Shown piece after piece: positions 1 through 11,557 of a stretch of DNA of 64,000 nucleotides (its first letter is position 1; each line of letters begins with the position of its first letter). Origin of the DNA: Nemertoderma westbladi (taxonomy: Eukaryota; Xenacoelomorpha; Nemertodermatida; Nemertodermatidae); contig JAUCBJ010002178.1 of NCBI GenBank assembly GCA_032718475.1, positions 1-64,000 on the forward strand, given 5' to 3'. The notes beneath the pieces were generated by a model that was given only the letters and a program-made list of their open reading frames with translations, was not told the origin of the DNA and ran no database searches. The translations under genes and the position numbers were made by a program.

Positions 1-792
1 ATTAATACTTAATAAATTAAATACAACAATATGCATATAATGTATGTAGTAATGACATATTATAATAGTATTATACTAATGATTTATGCTCTTCTAATAT
101 CATGCAATATAGAATCTTGTTGTTATGTGTTATGTATATGGAAGTAATATTAAATAAATCGATAACGGTTGCATTATTCCTTAGTCGTTCGTATTTATGA
201 TGCTGTACTACAGTAGCACAATCTACCTAACAACAGTACAGAGAGTAGTTAAGTGGAATTGATTTATGGAAACACAATGAATGGATGGAAGTAACAGCAC
301 AGGCGATAATCTTTAACTTCATATTAATATTATTAGTAGGCTACAGTACGTATAATCAGTGAGTTTTATAGTAAGTTTTATACTAAATAAACATACAAAA
401 TTTGTCCTAAGTGTTTCTACCTACAAGGATTGAATTTATAAAAATTGGCGGCAAAAATATATAAACGACGGTTCAGAGTTACTGTGTAGTATATGTAAAT
501 ATAAAGTTAATACCATCGATATGTATTAATAACAAATCTGTGTGAATACCTAATAGGTAACTGTACGTATATTAGTGCAAGATACTGTAGTTACATAAGT
601 TTTAGAGATATTGATTTAACTTTAGTATTTAAGGTTGGTTTGACCTAAAGAATTACTAGGGCTCCTTCGATTAGGCCCTACAGAGTCGAATTGGGTGTAT
701 ACTGTAGTGAAGTTTTTAGTATCGGTTGGTTGACGTCCTCAGTAAGTGCATGTTCTAGAACGGCCGAGTAAATAACCAAATAATGACTGCAC
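1..792. other. AT-rich intergenic DNA with one copy of a dispersed repeat
   Basis: No gene recognised. Bases about 20-215 are a diverged direct copy of about 8680-8832: both carry the phrase CATGCAATAT-GAATCTTGT and end near a TTCCTTAG motif. No coding capacity is seen in either copy. Confidence 0.5.
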
Positions 793-1062
793 TTAATAAT
801 GACTGACTTTTGAATGCAGATCAACGAACTTGTTTCGAACTTGCTCAAGCTCGCGTGCTGCGCGACGCCCCACGATCGTGTCCTTAGCTGAAAACATGTG
901 ACACGGTTTAACCACTACTTTTAGATCTGCGTGGGGAAGGGATATTTTAAATTGTTTGAGGAGTCGATTTTTAATTAATGTAGAGTGCATGTCAGTGAAT
1001 GGTAGTACGATTACGAATAGGAGTTTGTTGCGAGTTTGTGTGGGAAGTTTACTGTTATTCAT
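793..1062 (-). pseudogene. Penelope-like element fragment (linker before GIY-YIG)
   Basis: The minus-strand reading frame (about 89 residues) contains LPFTDMHSTLIKNRLL and then KVVVKPCHMFSAKDTI. This matches the block that Poseidon-type Penelope-like elements carry between the reverse transcriptase and the GIY-YIG endonuclease (LPFTGQHS...FKP...F.KD.IP). RT core and nuclease are absent, so this is a relic. A second copy of the same block is seen at 18362-18559. The family assignment rests on remembered consensus motifs. Confidence 0.5.
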
Positions 1063-2991
1063 TTTATTTAGTAATTAATAAGAATTGTTTTGAAGAACAT
1101 TTTTTCGTAGACAGAGAAAAATTTGTAATCACTTTAATTATGATGATACCCTACTGTACTATTCGTTAGTCAGACTCAACGGTAACGTACAGACAGTAGA
1201 GCAACTACGTTAAATAAATTAGATTAATAACTATGTCTTGCTTAGGTTATTAAAACTAGAGGTTAATTAATTTGGTTAATATGGTTTAATATAATTATTT
1301 TAATTAATAATTACCGAAATATAAAATTTAATAAAAGATGATTTTCTTCTGTCCCTAACAAAATTGTTCTCTGCCCATAACGACCAAATTTTCATTTTAA
1401 CACGAAGATGTAATGATCTGGGTTTATAATTTTTTTGTGATGGAGTGTTTATTTGTGGTTCATTTTATAATCAGACCACCCCAAAATCCGCAGGAACCCG
1501 AAAGGAAATTGAAAAAATTAGAACTATCCAAAATTTCTAATTTAATCAAATCTGTCCCTAGCGTTTTTAGTTTTCGTTATATCTCGTCAAGTTTCTAATT
1601 AAGTCCGGTCGATTTTTAAAAAAAATATTATATACAGCCTGTTATTTTCTCATTTTTATATTTTGAGCACTAAAGTTCAATAAACTTTGACATTTTGAGT
1701 GATAAAGGTATCAAATTCTCTGTCCCCTACAAAGTCTATTAAATGATTATGCCCATTACAAATTTTATTAAAATTAAACAATATTAAATATTACTATTAA
1801 TAATAAATAGTGCTTTAATTTTTTTTCCTTGTATCAATTATATGGAAAACATTAAGTTGCCAGGGATATATTATTCCTCTGGACTCCTTTCAGTGCATGA
1901 CGATTTTCTAAAACCGTATTAAAGATGCGCCTCGCAAGTGAAATAGTAAACAAATTGTTTATGTTGGAAGAACTTCATATAGATTATTATATTATTGGAT
2001 AAATTTATTACATTCCAATATAACTGATAACAATTTCCAATTTAACAATTTCTACCCGTGTTTTATCTCCAGTTGCAATCACATTGCAGCAAATTTCCAG
2101 TAGTTGCTAGGGAAAGGTCACACCCTGTTGGTATGGAAACGTGTATTATCTCCAATGTCACTACTCACCAAATTCTATTTCAAGGCTTAGGCTTAGGCTA
2201 TTTCAAGGTTGTTTATCCCAAGTTTCAATCATAATTCCATTAAATATACAGCGGTTGCTAGGGAAGGGTCATCTTGTTGAGGCTATGGAAACGTGTATTT
2301 TTCAACCAACCAAGATATATAATCGGAATGTCTGTATGGCGAGATTCAATACCGCAATAGATACACGACCTATTTCACCGGCTGCTATGGAAAAGTCACC
2401 CTGTTGGGGGTAGTACAAGTACATACCAAGTAGTCAATTATTTTTCTACACAGGCTCAGATATATCTACGTTCTTTTTTACATTTATAGTGACATTTTCA
2501 TGCTTTTGTCCGGCACCCACTAAAATATTAGACACATTATGTGCATTAATTAAATGTTCTTTAAGATTTAAGCTAACATCACACATAGAAATTGGAACTA
2601 CATGAAGATTTCGAACTAATTTCACTTTTACTGATAGATGTTGTTCAGGTTATTATATAAAAAAATTTTGTACCCACAACACAAATGATTATATTATGTA
2701 TCTTCATCTTAAAAAAAAATGAAATATTTATATATTTTAGTCTTGCAACAAAAGTTTTAAAAAATAATAGGGCATACTGTGTAACTACTTTAATACAACA
2801 TAGCAATAATACATGGAAAGTGACCCACAATAAAGAATTATTATAGATCAGAATACAGCATTTTTTTCAATAAATATCACTAATTCGATTATATTACAAG
2901 TAACTTAACTATTCTAAAAAACAACTACCCGAGCCTATTCTAAAAACCAACTACCCGAGCCTGATTCCCAGACTGCATGATTCGAGTCTGA
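1063..2991. other. Intergenic DNA, no gene seen
   Basis: AT-rich. Imperfect repeats occur at about 2104-2156, 2255-2310 and 2380-2415, all based on TTGCTAGGGAA..GGTCA and TATGGAAACGTGTAT. A 26-bp unit is tandemly duplicated at 2911-2936 and 2937-2962 with one mismatch. The short open frames show no recognisable domain. Confidence 0.5.
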
Positions 2992-3075
2992 TCGAATGCT
3001 ACGTCGGTACTGTGTCAAGTACAATCAATGCACACATCTCCAACCAGACACTACGTATATAACAATGGAGATGTC
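2992..3075 (+). pseudogene. Short relic of RTE-like LINE (family A)
   Basis: The DNA is clearly similar to the C-terminal coding part of the RTE-like family found at 23118-23685, 31743-32346, 35762-39136 and 52752-54345. Shared stretches include GAATGCTACG, GTGTCAAGTACAAT, ACACATCTCCAACCAGACACT and TATATAACA-TGGAG. Orientation is plus. Only about 85 bp remain. Confidence 0.7.
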
Positions 3076-3420
3076 TCTTTTGTTGCTTTGGTTTTTGATT
3101 TAGTTTCCTTCTAAATGTATTACCTCGTCGTCCAGCGGAATATCTCTTCCTAGTGAATCCTATGTGAGTAATATCAACTTTACACTCAGCAGTACACAAT
3201 AAATAAAATGGCATTCAGCTGACCAGCTGCTACTCGCATTAAGCTAATAGATATTCGATTTCATTCGATTCATTGAGTGTGTGTGAGTCCTATTATCTGG
3301 CATGCAACAATTTACTAACACACAGTAGGATTAATGTTTGTCTATGGTCTGAAGGGAAGTCTGACAGAGACTATTCTTAACCGCTAAATGTCATTCAACT
3401 ATAAAACAATTTGCAATCCA

Positions 3421-5418
3421 CAGTGAGTAACAACTGCAATAGGACATAACACACTGTGTTGTGTAACTAAAATTAATTCACCTGATCCACCCCCTAACAT
3501 AGCAGAGTGAGTAACCTTATTGTAGATATACCCTTAGGAAGCACTGGGAGAGCAATCAGCTTATGGGTTAATACATTAGAAACCCACAGCTTATGTGTGA
3601 GTAAACATTGCCTTTCCTTATAGCCTGCCTACTGTACTAGTAAAACTTGGCAAACAACACGTTTTACTGCGCCTAACTTTGACATATTAAACCATATTTC
3701 ATCGTGAACACCATCTGTTATTGGTATGTATTATATTACCATTGCTTTTAATTGGGCGACAAAGTAATATCAAAAAACCAAATATATCGAATACCACACA
3801 TAGAATCGATCTGAAATTTTGTAACGCGATTATGAACCACCAAAGCAATGTACTTGCAAAATTTCATCAAAATCGCCAGGAAGGAAGTGCCTAAACCTGG
3901 ATAATAATCAGTCAGTCAGTGTTATATATCCTGAGATTTTTACCGTAAGTATCCCGCTGTCGAACGGGCTCCTAACTAGAAAGCCAGCAAGCTGGCTGGA
4001 AGGAGCCCGGGGGAAAAATCCTAGCCAAGACTATTACAAAGAACTATGTCAGTCAGCAGTAAGTAAACTAAAATTGTCTAAACTGCAAGGCGTGAGGCTA
4101 GCTGACTTTGTGGCTCGCCCCACATAATAAAAAATGCAACTTAGCTACCACTAACAAAAATATAATATGAAGCAAATAATTTCATTATCAAGAATGTTTA
4201 CAAGATATAAGATGCGATTACCGAATATTTATAAAAAATGCCCATGATGCACAACCAGATAAATAACAACGAATAGAGCCAAATAACAGATTTAGTTTCC
4301 TTCTATAGGTATTACCCTGTCGTCAAGTAGAATATCTCTTCCCAGTGAATTCTATGTGAATATGTAATATAGGTACTCCTTAGGCGGTAGGTCAGAGCGG
4401 GCTCCTTAAATACATGCAGCTACTGTATTATAGTGTAGGTCAACTATAAAACATTTTGCAATCCACAGTGAGTATCGACTGCAATAGGACACAACACACT
4501 GCTTTGTGTAACTAAAATTAATTCTCCTGATCCACCCCCTAACATAGCAGAGTGAGTAACCTTATTGTAGATATACCCTTAGGAAGCACTGGGAGAGCAA
4601 TCAGCTTATGGGGTAATACATTAGAAACCAACAGCTTATGTGTGAGTAAACATTGCCTTTCCTTATAGCCTACTAGTAAAACTTGGCAACCAACACGTTT
4701 TTCTATGACTGTGTATAACATATTAAGCCATATTTCATCATGAACACCAGCTGTTATTTTACCATTGCTTTTAATTTCGCGACAAAACAATGTCAAAAAA
4801 CTAAATATATCGAATACCACACATAGAATCGATCTGAAATTTTGTAACGCGATTATGAACCACCAAAGCAATGTACTTGCAAAATTTTATCAAAATCGCC
4901 AGGCAGGAAGTGCCTTAACCTAGATAATTATCAGTCAGTATGTCAGTCAGTCAGTCAGTGTAATGTATCCTGAGATTTTTACAGAAAGTATCCCTGAGAT
5001 TCTTACAGTAAGTATCCCGCTGTCAAGCGGGGTCCTATCCTTATAGCCTACTAGTAAAACTTGGCAACCAACACGTTTTTCTATGACTGTGTATAACATA
5101 TTAAGCCATATTTCATCATGAACACCAGCTGTTATTTTACCATTGCTTTTAATTTCGCGACAAAACAATGTCAAAAAACTAAATATATCGAATACCACAC
5201 ATAGAATCGATCTGAAATTTTGTAACGCGATTATGAACCACCAAAGCAATGTACTTGCAAAGTTTTATCAAAATCGCCAGGCAGGAAGTGCCTTAACCTA
5301 GATAATTATCAGTCAGTATGTCAGTCAGTAGTCAGTCAGTGTAATGTATCCTGAGATTTTTACAGAAAGTATCCCTGAGATTCTTACAGTAAGTATCCCG
5401 CTGTCAAGCGGGCTCCTA
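3421..5418. repeat. Three-copy repeat with an internal 378-bp tandem duplication
   Basis: Copy 1 covers about 3421-3975 and copy 2 about 4465-5036. Copy 3 (5039-5418) repeats only the last ~378 bp of copy 2 (4661-5036) almost exactly. Shared landmarks are CTTGGCAA..AACACGTTTT, AATCGATCTGAAATTTTGTAACGCGA, a short (CAGT)n tract and the end GTATCCCGCTGTC.A.CGGG. The minus-strand frames of 110 and 100 residues here are nearly identical to each other only because the DNA is duplicated; no protein family is recognised. Confidence 0.85.
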
Positions 5419-6950
5419 ATAATAATAGGAATGGAATTTACCAAGCTAACCGTACTGCCTTTTGTTGTAAATTTCAATTAGCACATATAACTCCTTTGAC
5501 TAGTTAAATAAATAAATCAGAATCATTGTAAGAAATATGTTGAGTGATGGTGTAACGACCACAAACAATTAAGATTTACGAAGAGCTTTCATAACAGCAA
5601 ACAACTTATAATTTATATTGAAATTTCACTAACCCCGAATACTTATATTAATTGCGATTTGATTGGAGCCATTCATTTTATTGTCGCTGCCTTTACACAA
5701 AATTGTACAGTCACAAATTACTCATTTTTCAATTAATTAATTCCAAATTTCACAACTTTGAAATGCCACACCAAAAAGGTATTTATGTTTTGAATATACT
5801 TCTAATAATTGATTCAGCCTCCTTGAAAACAAACCCATTATTCCATCAAACAGGAATATCATCTACAATATATCAGTTTATTATCCAAATAGCACACTCG
5901 AGTCCGAATAGCAACACCGCCCTCCCCCCTCAGTAGTTAATGGTCTACATACGGTATACTAATTCTGTTTGAGCTTCGTGATTGTACTAACCAACTGTTT
6001 GTGGGAGTTAAATATTCAATCAACATTTTATTTTCTAGTAACCCAATATAGAATTATGTCATAATTATATTATATTAATAATTATTTTATTATAATTAAT
6101 TAACAATATTAATTAATTAGGGGGTTGGGGATTATTGGTCAGTGCAGTTAGATCTTTAGGGTTATCGAAACGAAAGGTTTCGTTCGTCGAGTTCCAATAT
6201 CTCGGCCCAAACATGTAATTACTGTTACTGTTAGTAGTGATAATTGAACAGTGGCGCATATTCGTGCTACAGCTGTTGACGTTACAGGTAGGTCTTTGTA
6301 AGGCCGATATAGGTCGGTTAACGCTACGTGTATCCTTAAAATCACTTAAATTCTTTAAAAAAATTATTTTGGTATTTTAATCAATATTTTCCTGCTCTTT
6401 ATTTTTTGGTGGTTAAACAAATCAAATTATTTTGGTGCTACTTAAATCGCAAAATTCTATATCTTTTGTGCATAAATATACTTCTATACTGTATACTGTA
6501 TCTATATTATATACTTCTATATAACTTTTATATATCTTTATATACTTCTAATATATCTCGTTTTATCGTTACTAACAGGGATACGCGTAGCGTTAACAAT
6601 TTAGTCTTTCCAAGAGCTACCGATAACAACAACAGCTGTAGCATTTCATATTGAGCAGTTCTGAACTGCAGTGGAGCAGTGAATTTAGACCAATAGTGTT
6701 TATTTTGTAGTTTCGCCAGACATTTTCCGAGTTTTGCCCTGTCGGTGGCTTGTTGTTTGTTTAATTATTATTTTGTATTATTACTGTACTTGCTTGGGCC
6801 GAAATTTGTTTTCGTTTCGATCACCATAAATATCTAACTGCTCCAACCAATACCCCCCCCCCCCCCCCCCCCCTAATTAATTATGTTTTGATTACACATA
6901 CTACTGGTGAACTAGGCCAGAAATTATCTTTGGATAATTTGGTATAAGTA
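5419..6950. other. AT-rich intergenic DNA
   Basis: No gene recognised. It contains a run of 21 C at 6853-6873 and AT-rich low-complexity DNA at 6060-6120 and 6470-6560. Confidence 0.5.
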
Positions 6951-6956
6951 TTTATT
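6951..6956 (-). promoter_or_regulatory. Candidate polyadenylation signal of the PLAC8-like gene
   Basis: AATAAA on the minus strand, about 55 bp downstream of the stop codon of the 7009-7320 gene. Position and orientation fit; use is inferred. Confidence 0.4.
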
Positions 6957-7008
6957 GTTATTAGTAGTGAATGAACGAACGTGAATGAACGAACGTGTAC
7001 TGACTGAA

Positions 7009-7320
7009 TTACCAACGCGCCATTGGTTCTTTCAACTCGCGATAACATTGATCCACCACACAGAGTGTACAGCAGAATGAAGCCAGAACATCGAAGATAA
7101 CCTCGCCATCAATTCCTTTCTTTTGCCGTACAGCCGAGCGAACCAATGTGACGTTTATACAATTCAATATAGGCACAAAAAATAGGCAACCACTCATGAT
7201 GCACTCGCTTCCCAATTTTGAAGAGTTCAAACCATGAATATAGAATGGGAATATCCATGTAACAAGACAAATAAGGCCATTGTTAAAACAACCAAACAAA
7301 TTGGCATTCCATTCCGCCAT
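7009..7320 (-). CDS. PLAC8/cornifelin-like protein, single exon
   Basis: A complete 103-residue frame whose ATG lies in a strong context (GCGCCATGGCG). It reads like a whole PLAC8 (cysteine-rich) domain: EWNANLFGCFNN near residue 3, a hydrophobic middle with glycines (residues ~18-62), then VRSAVRQKKGIDGEVIFDVL and the diagnostic C-terminal SFCCTLCVVDQCYREL. Family members are small, membrane-associated cysteine-rich proteins (cornifelin, PLAC8, plant FW2.2-like) linked to cell size and metal handling. The usual CPC-type motif in the first hydrophobic segment is replaced by FPF here, so one pair of family cysteines is missing. There are no introns. A 52-bp tandem array begins about 100 bp upstream and a possible poly(A) signal lies downstream. 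It could be a retrocopy, but the frame is intact. The family call is firm; the specific function is unknown. Confidence 0.85.
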   Translation of the reverse strand: MAEWNANLFGCFNNGLICLVTWIFPFYIHGLNSSKLGSECIMSGCLFFVPILNCINVTLVRSAVRQKKGIDGEVIFDVLASFCCTLCVVDQCYRELKEPMARW

Positions 7321-7423
7321 GGCGCAGCCTTAGAAGGCGTATTCAGCAGATGTTAATTATCACAGTTTGGTAACAAATATTTAATCAACTACCCATTCAA
7401 TATAAAATCGAGACAGTAACCTA

Positions 7424-7696
7424 CAGACAGTAATTACAGACAAAAACTTCAAACATTAACTACAGACAGTAACTACAGACAGTAACTACAGACAAAAACT
7501 ACAAACATTAACTAGAGGCAGTAACTACAGACAGTAACTACAGACAAAAACTACAAACATTAACTAGAGGCAGTAACTACAGACAGTAACTACAGACAAA
7601 AACTACAAACATTAACTAGAGACAGTAACTACAGACAGTAACTACAGACAAAAACTACAAACATTAACTAGAGGCAGTAACTACAGACAGTAACTA
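7424..7696. repeat. 52-bp minisatellite upstream of the PLAC8-like gene
   Basis: About five tandem units of period 52 bp, each made of the sub-motifs ACTACAGACAGTA, ACAGACAAAAACTACAAAC and ATTAACTAGAGGCAGTA. The sub-motif ACTACAGAC itself recurs within the unit, so the array probably grew from a shorter repeat. It sits about 100 bp 5' of the gene's start codon. Confidence 0.9.
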
Positions 7697-8235
7697 CTGT
7701 ACATTACTTTAACTCACAATGCTTCTTAGTTTATATTATATTATTTTATTTAATATTATTTGATTGTTGACTATTAATTTTTCATTCATTACGAAGGTAT
7801 TCTTATGCATGAATATATGGCAAATAAAGATTTGTTTATTGTTGGGTGCCATAAAGTATTGATAAATATAATTTAGTAGGTCATGATATCGGATATAATA
7901 TAATCTATTATTATATAATAAATAACACAGATTTATTCCTAACGTAAGTTATTATACAAATTATTGTTGAGAATAATATTGAAAGTTTCACGAAAAATAA
8001 TGAATATCAAAAAATTACAGACAAATAGATAAAGATCGATTATAGAGTATTAATGTAGTGTTGTATAGTAATACTAGGCCTATACATTAAGCCAAAATGG
8101 TTTCATCATGATAATTAGATGGTTGGTAAATAAAGCAAACATGTCAACCATTACAGATACAGAATGGGAAGAAGCTAATGTTTATTGTTTATAGTTTATA
8201 GCATGTATATTCCTTTTTACATGTTTTGTAAAAAG
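7697..8235. other. AT-rich intergenic DNA
   Basis: No gene, RNA gene or clear repeat seen. Confidence 0.4.
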
Positions 8236-8318
8236 GACTTGGGAGAAACGAAATTGTGACAACTATGGAGAATCGGGAAGCCTGGAAGCTCGACCTAGTA
8301 GTAGTAGTAGTAGTACAT
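8236..8318 (+). pseudogene. 3' tail of an RTE-like LINE with (TAG)n end
   Basis: ACGAAATTGTGACAAC, GGAGAATCGGGAAGCCTGGA and CTCGACCTAGTAGTAG match the 3' end of the LINE at 27759-28956, minus a short internal piece. The (TAG)n tail at 8300-8316 marks the element's 3' end, so this is an extremely 5'-truncated insertion. Confidence 0.7.
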
Positions 8319-9430
8319 GTTTTGTACAGGAATTAAAACAAATCAATCAATCAATCAATCTAATATAAATCTCTAATATAAACCTTCAACATTTAGTGGA
8401 TTTAAATACATAATGTCATCAAACACCAATTTAACCTAACCGAATCGTTGATTACATTGTGAACATTGTTGATAACCAGTGTTTAAAGTCAATGCGGTGC
8501 TGTTAGATAATGGCCGAGATGGGATTTGCGTCAAGTTTCCTCCATGTCTCAAAATATTATAGAAGTTTCAATCTTAAATTATATAGTTGAATTAACTACT
8601 AGGCCTACATAGTGAGTAAGTTTAGGTGAATACAGTATCACAAATCACTCCAAGTTATTAGTTCCACAATTAATACTGTAAATTAATTACAACATATTGC
8701 TCATGATGATGACATTTAAAATAGTGGAGTATTATTATAATGGTATTATGCTCTTGTAATGTCATGCAATATGGAATCTTGTAATTATCATAGATCAATA
8801 CGGATGCATTCTTCCTTAGCTGCAGTAGCATAGCACTAGTTGTTACATTAGTTTATTCCTATACTGAGTCCGAGGTCTGCAGGAAGGACTACAAGTACAA
8901 CAGCAATGTTGGTAATATGCATGTATAATAGCCTATGATAATATATTATATAAAGAAAGTTGCATGCCCAGGTCACCGGGGGAAACATAATAATAAGTTT
9001 GTTAGAGGATCTGTATACATTGGTATTAATATACATTGGTTGAATTATCGGCAACTCAACCTTTTTGATCACCAGCAACATATCCTCTAACAAACTTATT
9101 ATTATATAATATATTATATCTCCAATTCCTGCAACAATTCCCCAAAAATATCATCTTGAATTGATGGGTGTTGTGTCCGGTGGTTCCTCCAATATATACA
9201 GTATGTTTGTGGTCGTATATATACCGTGTGCACTATTTGTGAGACTCTTCATTGGGGCAAATGCGAAAACACTACATGTTCTTGAGAATCAGTAGTTATA
9301 AAAAGGTGCTATCTCAACCTTTAGAGAGATAATTAAGATTAATACAAACTTTACAATTATACATCAATTAATTAGTTAGGAAAGACACTAAAAATAAAAC
9401 TGAATCTCATGGTAAGATTATATTATATGG
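8319..9430. other. Intergenic DNA with a hairpin and a dispersed repeat copy
   Basis: (CAAT)n at 8341-8359. About 8680-8832 is the partner of the repeat at 20-215. Bases 8989-9010 and 9082-9104 are perfect inverted copies of ATCCTCTAACAAACTTATTA, giving a hairpin of about 22 bp with a 71-bp loop. No gene recognised. Confidence 0.5.
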
Positions 9431-9598
9431 GGCAGCAGTTAAATCAGTACACCTATATGGGAGTCCATGTAGGGATCTAACAACTGCTGCGGACAAAACA
9501 TCTCTGGGTGGCACATAGTCAAGAATGCTACGCCGGGTTCATTTTGTCAAGTACAATGAACACATCTCCAATCAGACTCTATAAAACCTTTGAGGTGA
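9431..9598 (+). pseudogene. RTE-like LINE fragment (family A)
   Basis: Plus-strand DNA similar to the family A segment that encodes LLYGSPCWALTAEDTKSLDG, MLRRVHCVKYN and HISNQTLYNIGG. The frame is broken by small indels. It abuts the Penelope-like fragment at 9599. Confidence 0.75.
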
Positions 9599-9838
9599 TT
9601 CATTTAGTGTCGGTTTGTCATTTTTAATTGTAATGCTTTCTTTAATAAGTAAGTCGTAGTTTGAAGTGGCGGTTCTGTGGAGAGTAAAGTCATTGTAAGC
9701 AAAGCAGTGGTCGGATTCAGTAGCGTGTTCGCGTACAGTGGAGAGTCGAGGAGCTTTCTCAGGCTTTCCAGTTCGGACAGATCTTGCTAGATGTTCGATC
9801 AATCCAAACGATAGTATAAAGTGCGCGTATTCGAACAC
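9599..9838 (-). pseudogene. Penelope-like element: C-terminal GIY-YIG endonuclease fragment
   Basis: The minus-strand frame (about 88 residues to position 9572) contains VREHATESDHCFAYNDF, LLIKESITIKND and KPTLNESPQRF. These match the C-terminal part of the GIY-YIG nuclease of Penelope-like elements (EHA...H.F, ESL.I....P.LN). The GIY-YIG active-site strand itself is absent, so this is a relic. Its 5' part is repeated in inverted orientation at 9832-9886. Confidence 0.65.
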
Positions 9839-10230
9839 GCTACTGAATCCGACCGCTGTTTTACATACAATGACTTCACTCTCCAGGCTGTACTACCATA
9901 GTATTTTTACCTGATTAAATATTTGTACCGTTGATAATTCTGTTTATCATTTTTTAGTCTGTCTTCAGTTGTATTAGTATATGTATGTATTTCTTAGCCC
10001 TTGTATTTTGCCCGTTATCGTATTATTCACAATACAATAATTTTCTGGGGTTCCATCTGTACCCTAATCAGTCTTTCTCTTAATTCCTGTAGTATAAGCT
10101 TTCTTGTAGGCCTACAGTTTGTTTGTTATTAAATTTATGTCTTCACTGAAGATGATATAAAGTTTATTATATCAAAACGTTTGGTTATTTAAAATGTTTT
10201 TTATCGCGTTTGCGCTTCTATTTATGCTTA
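9832..10230 (+). mobile_element. Second Penelope-like fragment, head-to-head with the first
   Basis: Bases 9832-9886 are an inverted copy (few mismatches) of 9675-9731, so on the plus strand they again encode EHATESDRCF.YNDFTL. The next ~250 bp would then be the 3' region of the same element, ending in the hammerhead-like fold at 10146-10178. Confidence 0.5.
10146..10178 (+). ncRNA. Degenerate hammerhead-ribozyme-like fold
   Basis: CTGAAGA (consensus CUGANGA) is followed by a perfect 8-bp stem (10153-10160 with 10167-10174, loop AGTTTA) and then AAAC in place of the consensus GAAA. Hammerhead ribozymes are known in Penelope-like elements, which fits the neighbouring nuclease fragment. The position corresponding to the catalytic G12 appears to be A, so activity is unlikely. 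Confidence 0.4.
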
Positions 10231-11557
10231 GAATATACAAATTATTTTTCGCTATAGAATAACAATTAACTATGTTTTGAAAGTTGCATGGGATCTAAAT
10301 GTGGCGCTTTTTTATATCATTTTCATGTTGGCTGTTTGGGGTGGTGGGTGAGTACTGCATGTAGGTGGATTGTAACTTTACTCAAGAAGCAATAATCCGG
10401 GGAAAATTTCCCAGTTTGTTCAATAATTATCCTCTGGTACAAGTGCCAAGTGCAGTAGTGTGGGGTGGGTGGGTGGTGTAGGGTAATTGCCTTGGGAACA
10501 ATAGTCCAAGGGTTGCAATTGTATCGAGCTGCAATTGTTCTAATTTTCATTATTACTAATTTATTGTCTCATTGATTAGTTAATGTTGTTTAATTATAAA
10601 TGTTGTCCAAAACGCGTATTTGTTTGTGGTACAGTTTTAAAAATCGCAACATATGATCGATAAACTGAGACTGAACTGAGCAGAACGAGTTGCATTGGAC
10701 CTTGTCAAAACAGTGCATGTTGAATGGTGATGAAAACGAAAACATGATGATTGCGATGATGCGACGTATGGATGGATATGGTTTATTTTGATTATTGCGT
10801 TCAAGAACAGGTTTCAGATATTATGTAGATTGATATATAGATTGTGTAGATATTATTGGATATGGATTGAATAATAATATTGAATATATTACTGCGTTAT
10901 CAGCAGTGTCAACAAATTATTCTATATAATGGCTGAGCTCCTCATCGGAATCATCAGGTTCATCCATGGATTTCGTGAAAATAAATATGTTATCATGTCT
11001 GTAACCCTTTACACCATACGCAGTAACCCTTTCAGATCAGTTTAAGTTTCAGTATCAGTTTCTAGAAACAAATTGGCACCATGCTGAAAATGGGCTAAAG
11101 TTGTCAGGCGCTAGATTTGTTCTACTTTTCCTGCATGAATTCTTGTTGCGTTTGCTGGACGACATACCTGTCACAGTAGTCGGCTGGGTCTTATAGTAAA
11201 TGGGCGTCCGGTTACCGAGCGAGTGATATAGTTTTTAAGGTAGAAGTCAGTTTTAACTGGTTCTGTAGGGATGGGTGTCTCTGATCTGAACATTGGAGAA
11301 AACTAGCTTCTTGTTTCTGCTTCGATGTATAAAAAAATATATCATAGGTAATAAACAGTTTACCAGTAATAGGACAATTCAGTAAGACTGTAATACAGAA
11401 ACCGTTAAACTAAATGCGACTTCTCAGGGAGCGAGAGGCCAATGTACTAAACTATAAATTGGTATTACAGTGGTATAAACTACACTAGGCCTACCTTTAG
11501 TTTGAGAGGGGTTTATGGTTGCTGCCCTGACCAAAGAAGACCCAAGAACGAAGTTTT
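10231..11557. other. Intergenic DNA, no gene seen
   Basis: Short open frames only, none with a recognisable domain. The right end is where the LINE at 11558 was 5'-truncated. Confidence 0.4.

Noticed and set aside
4539-5249. Two nearly identical minus-strand frames of 110 and 100 residues
   Set aside because: Identity comes from the 378-bp DNA duplication; no domain, and the older copy at 3421-3975 does not keep the frame.
7424-7696. Possible CRISPR-like array
   Set aside because: Units are contiguous 52-bp tandem repeats without unique spacers, in an animal genome.
10146-10178. Active hammerhead ribozyme
   Set aside because: Core has A where G12 is needed and no convincing stem III/I closure was found; kept only as a degenerate relic.
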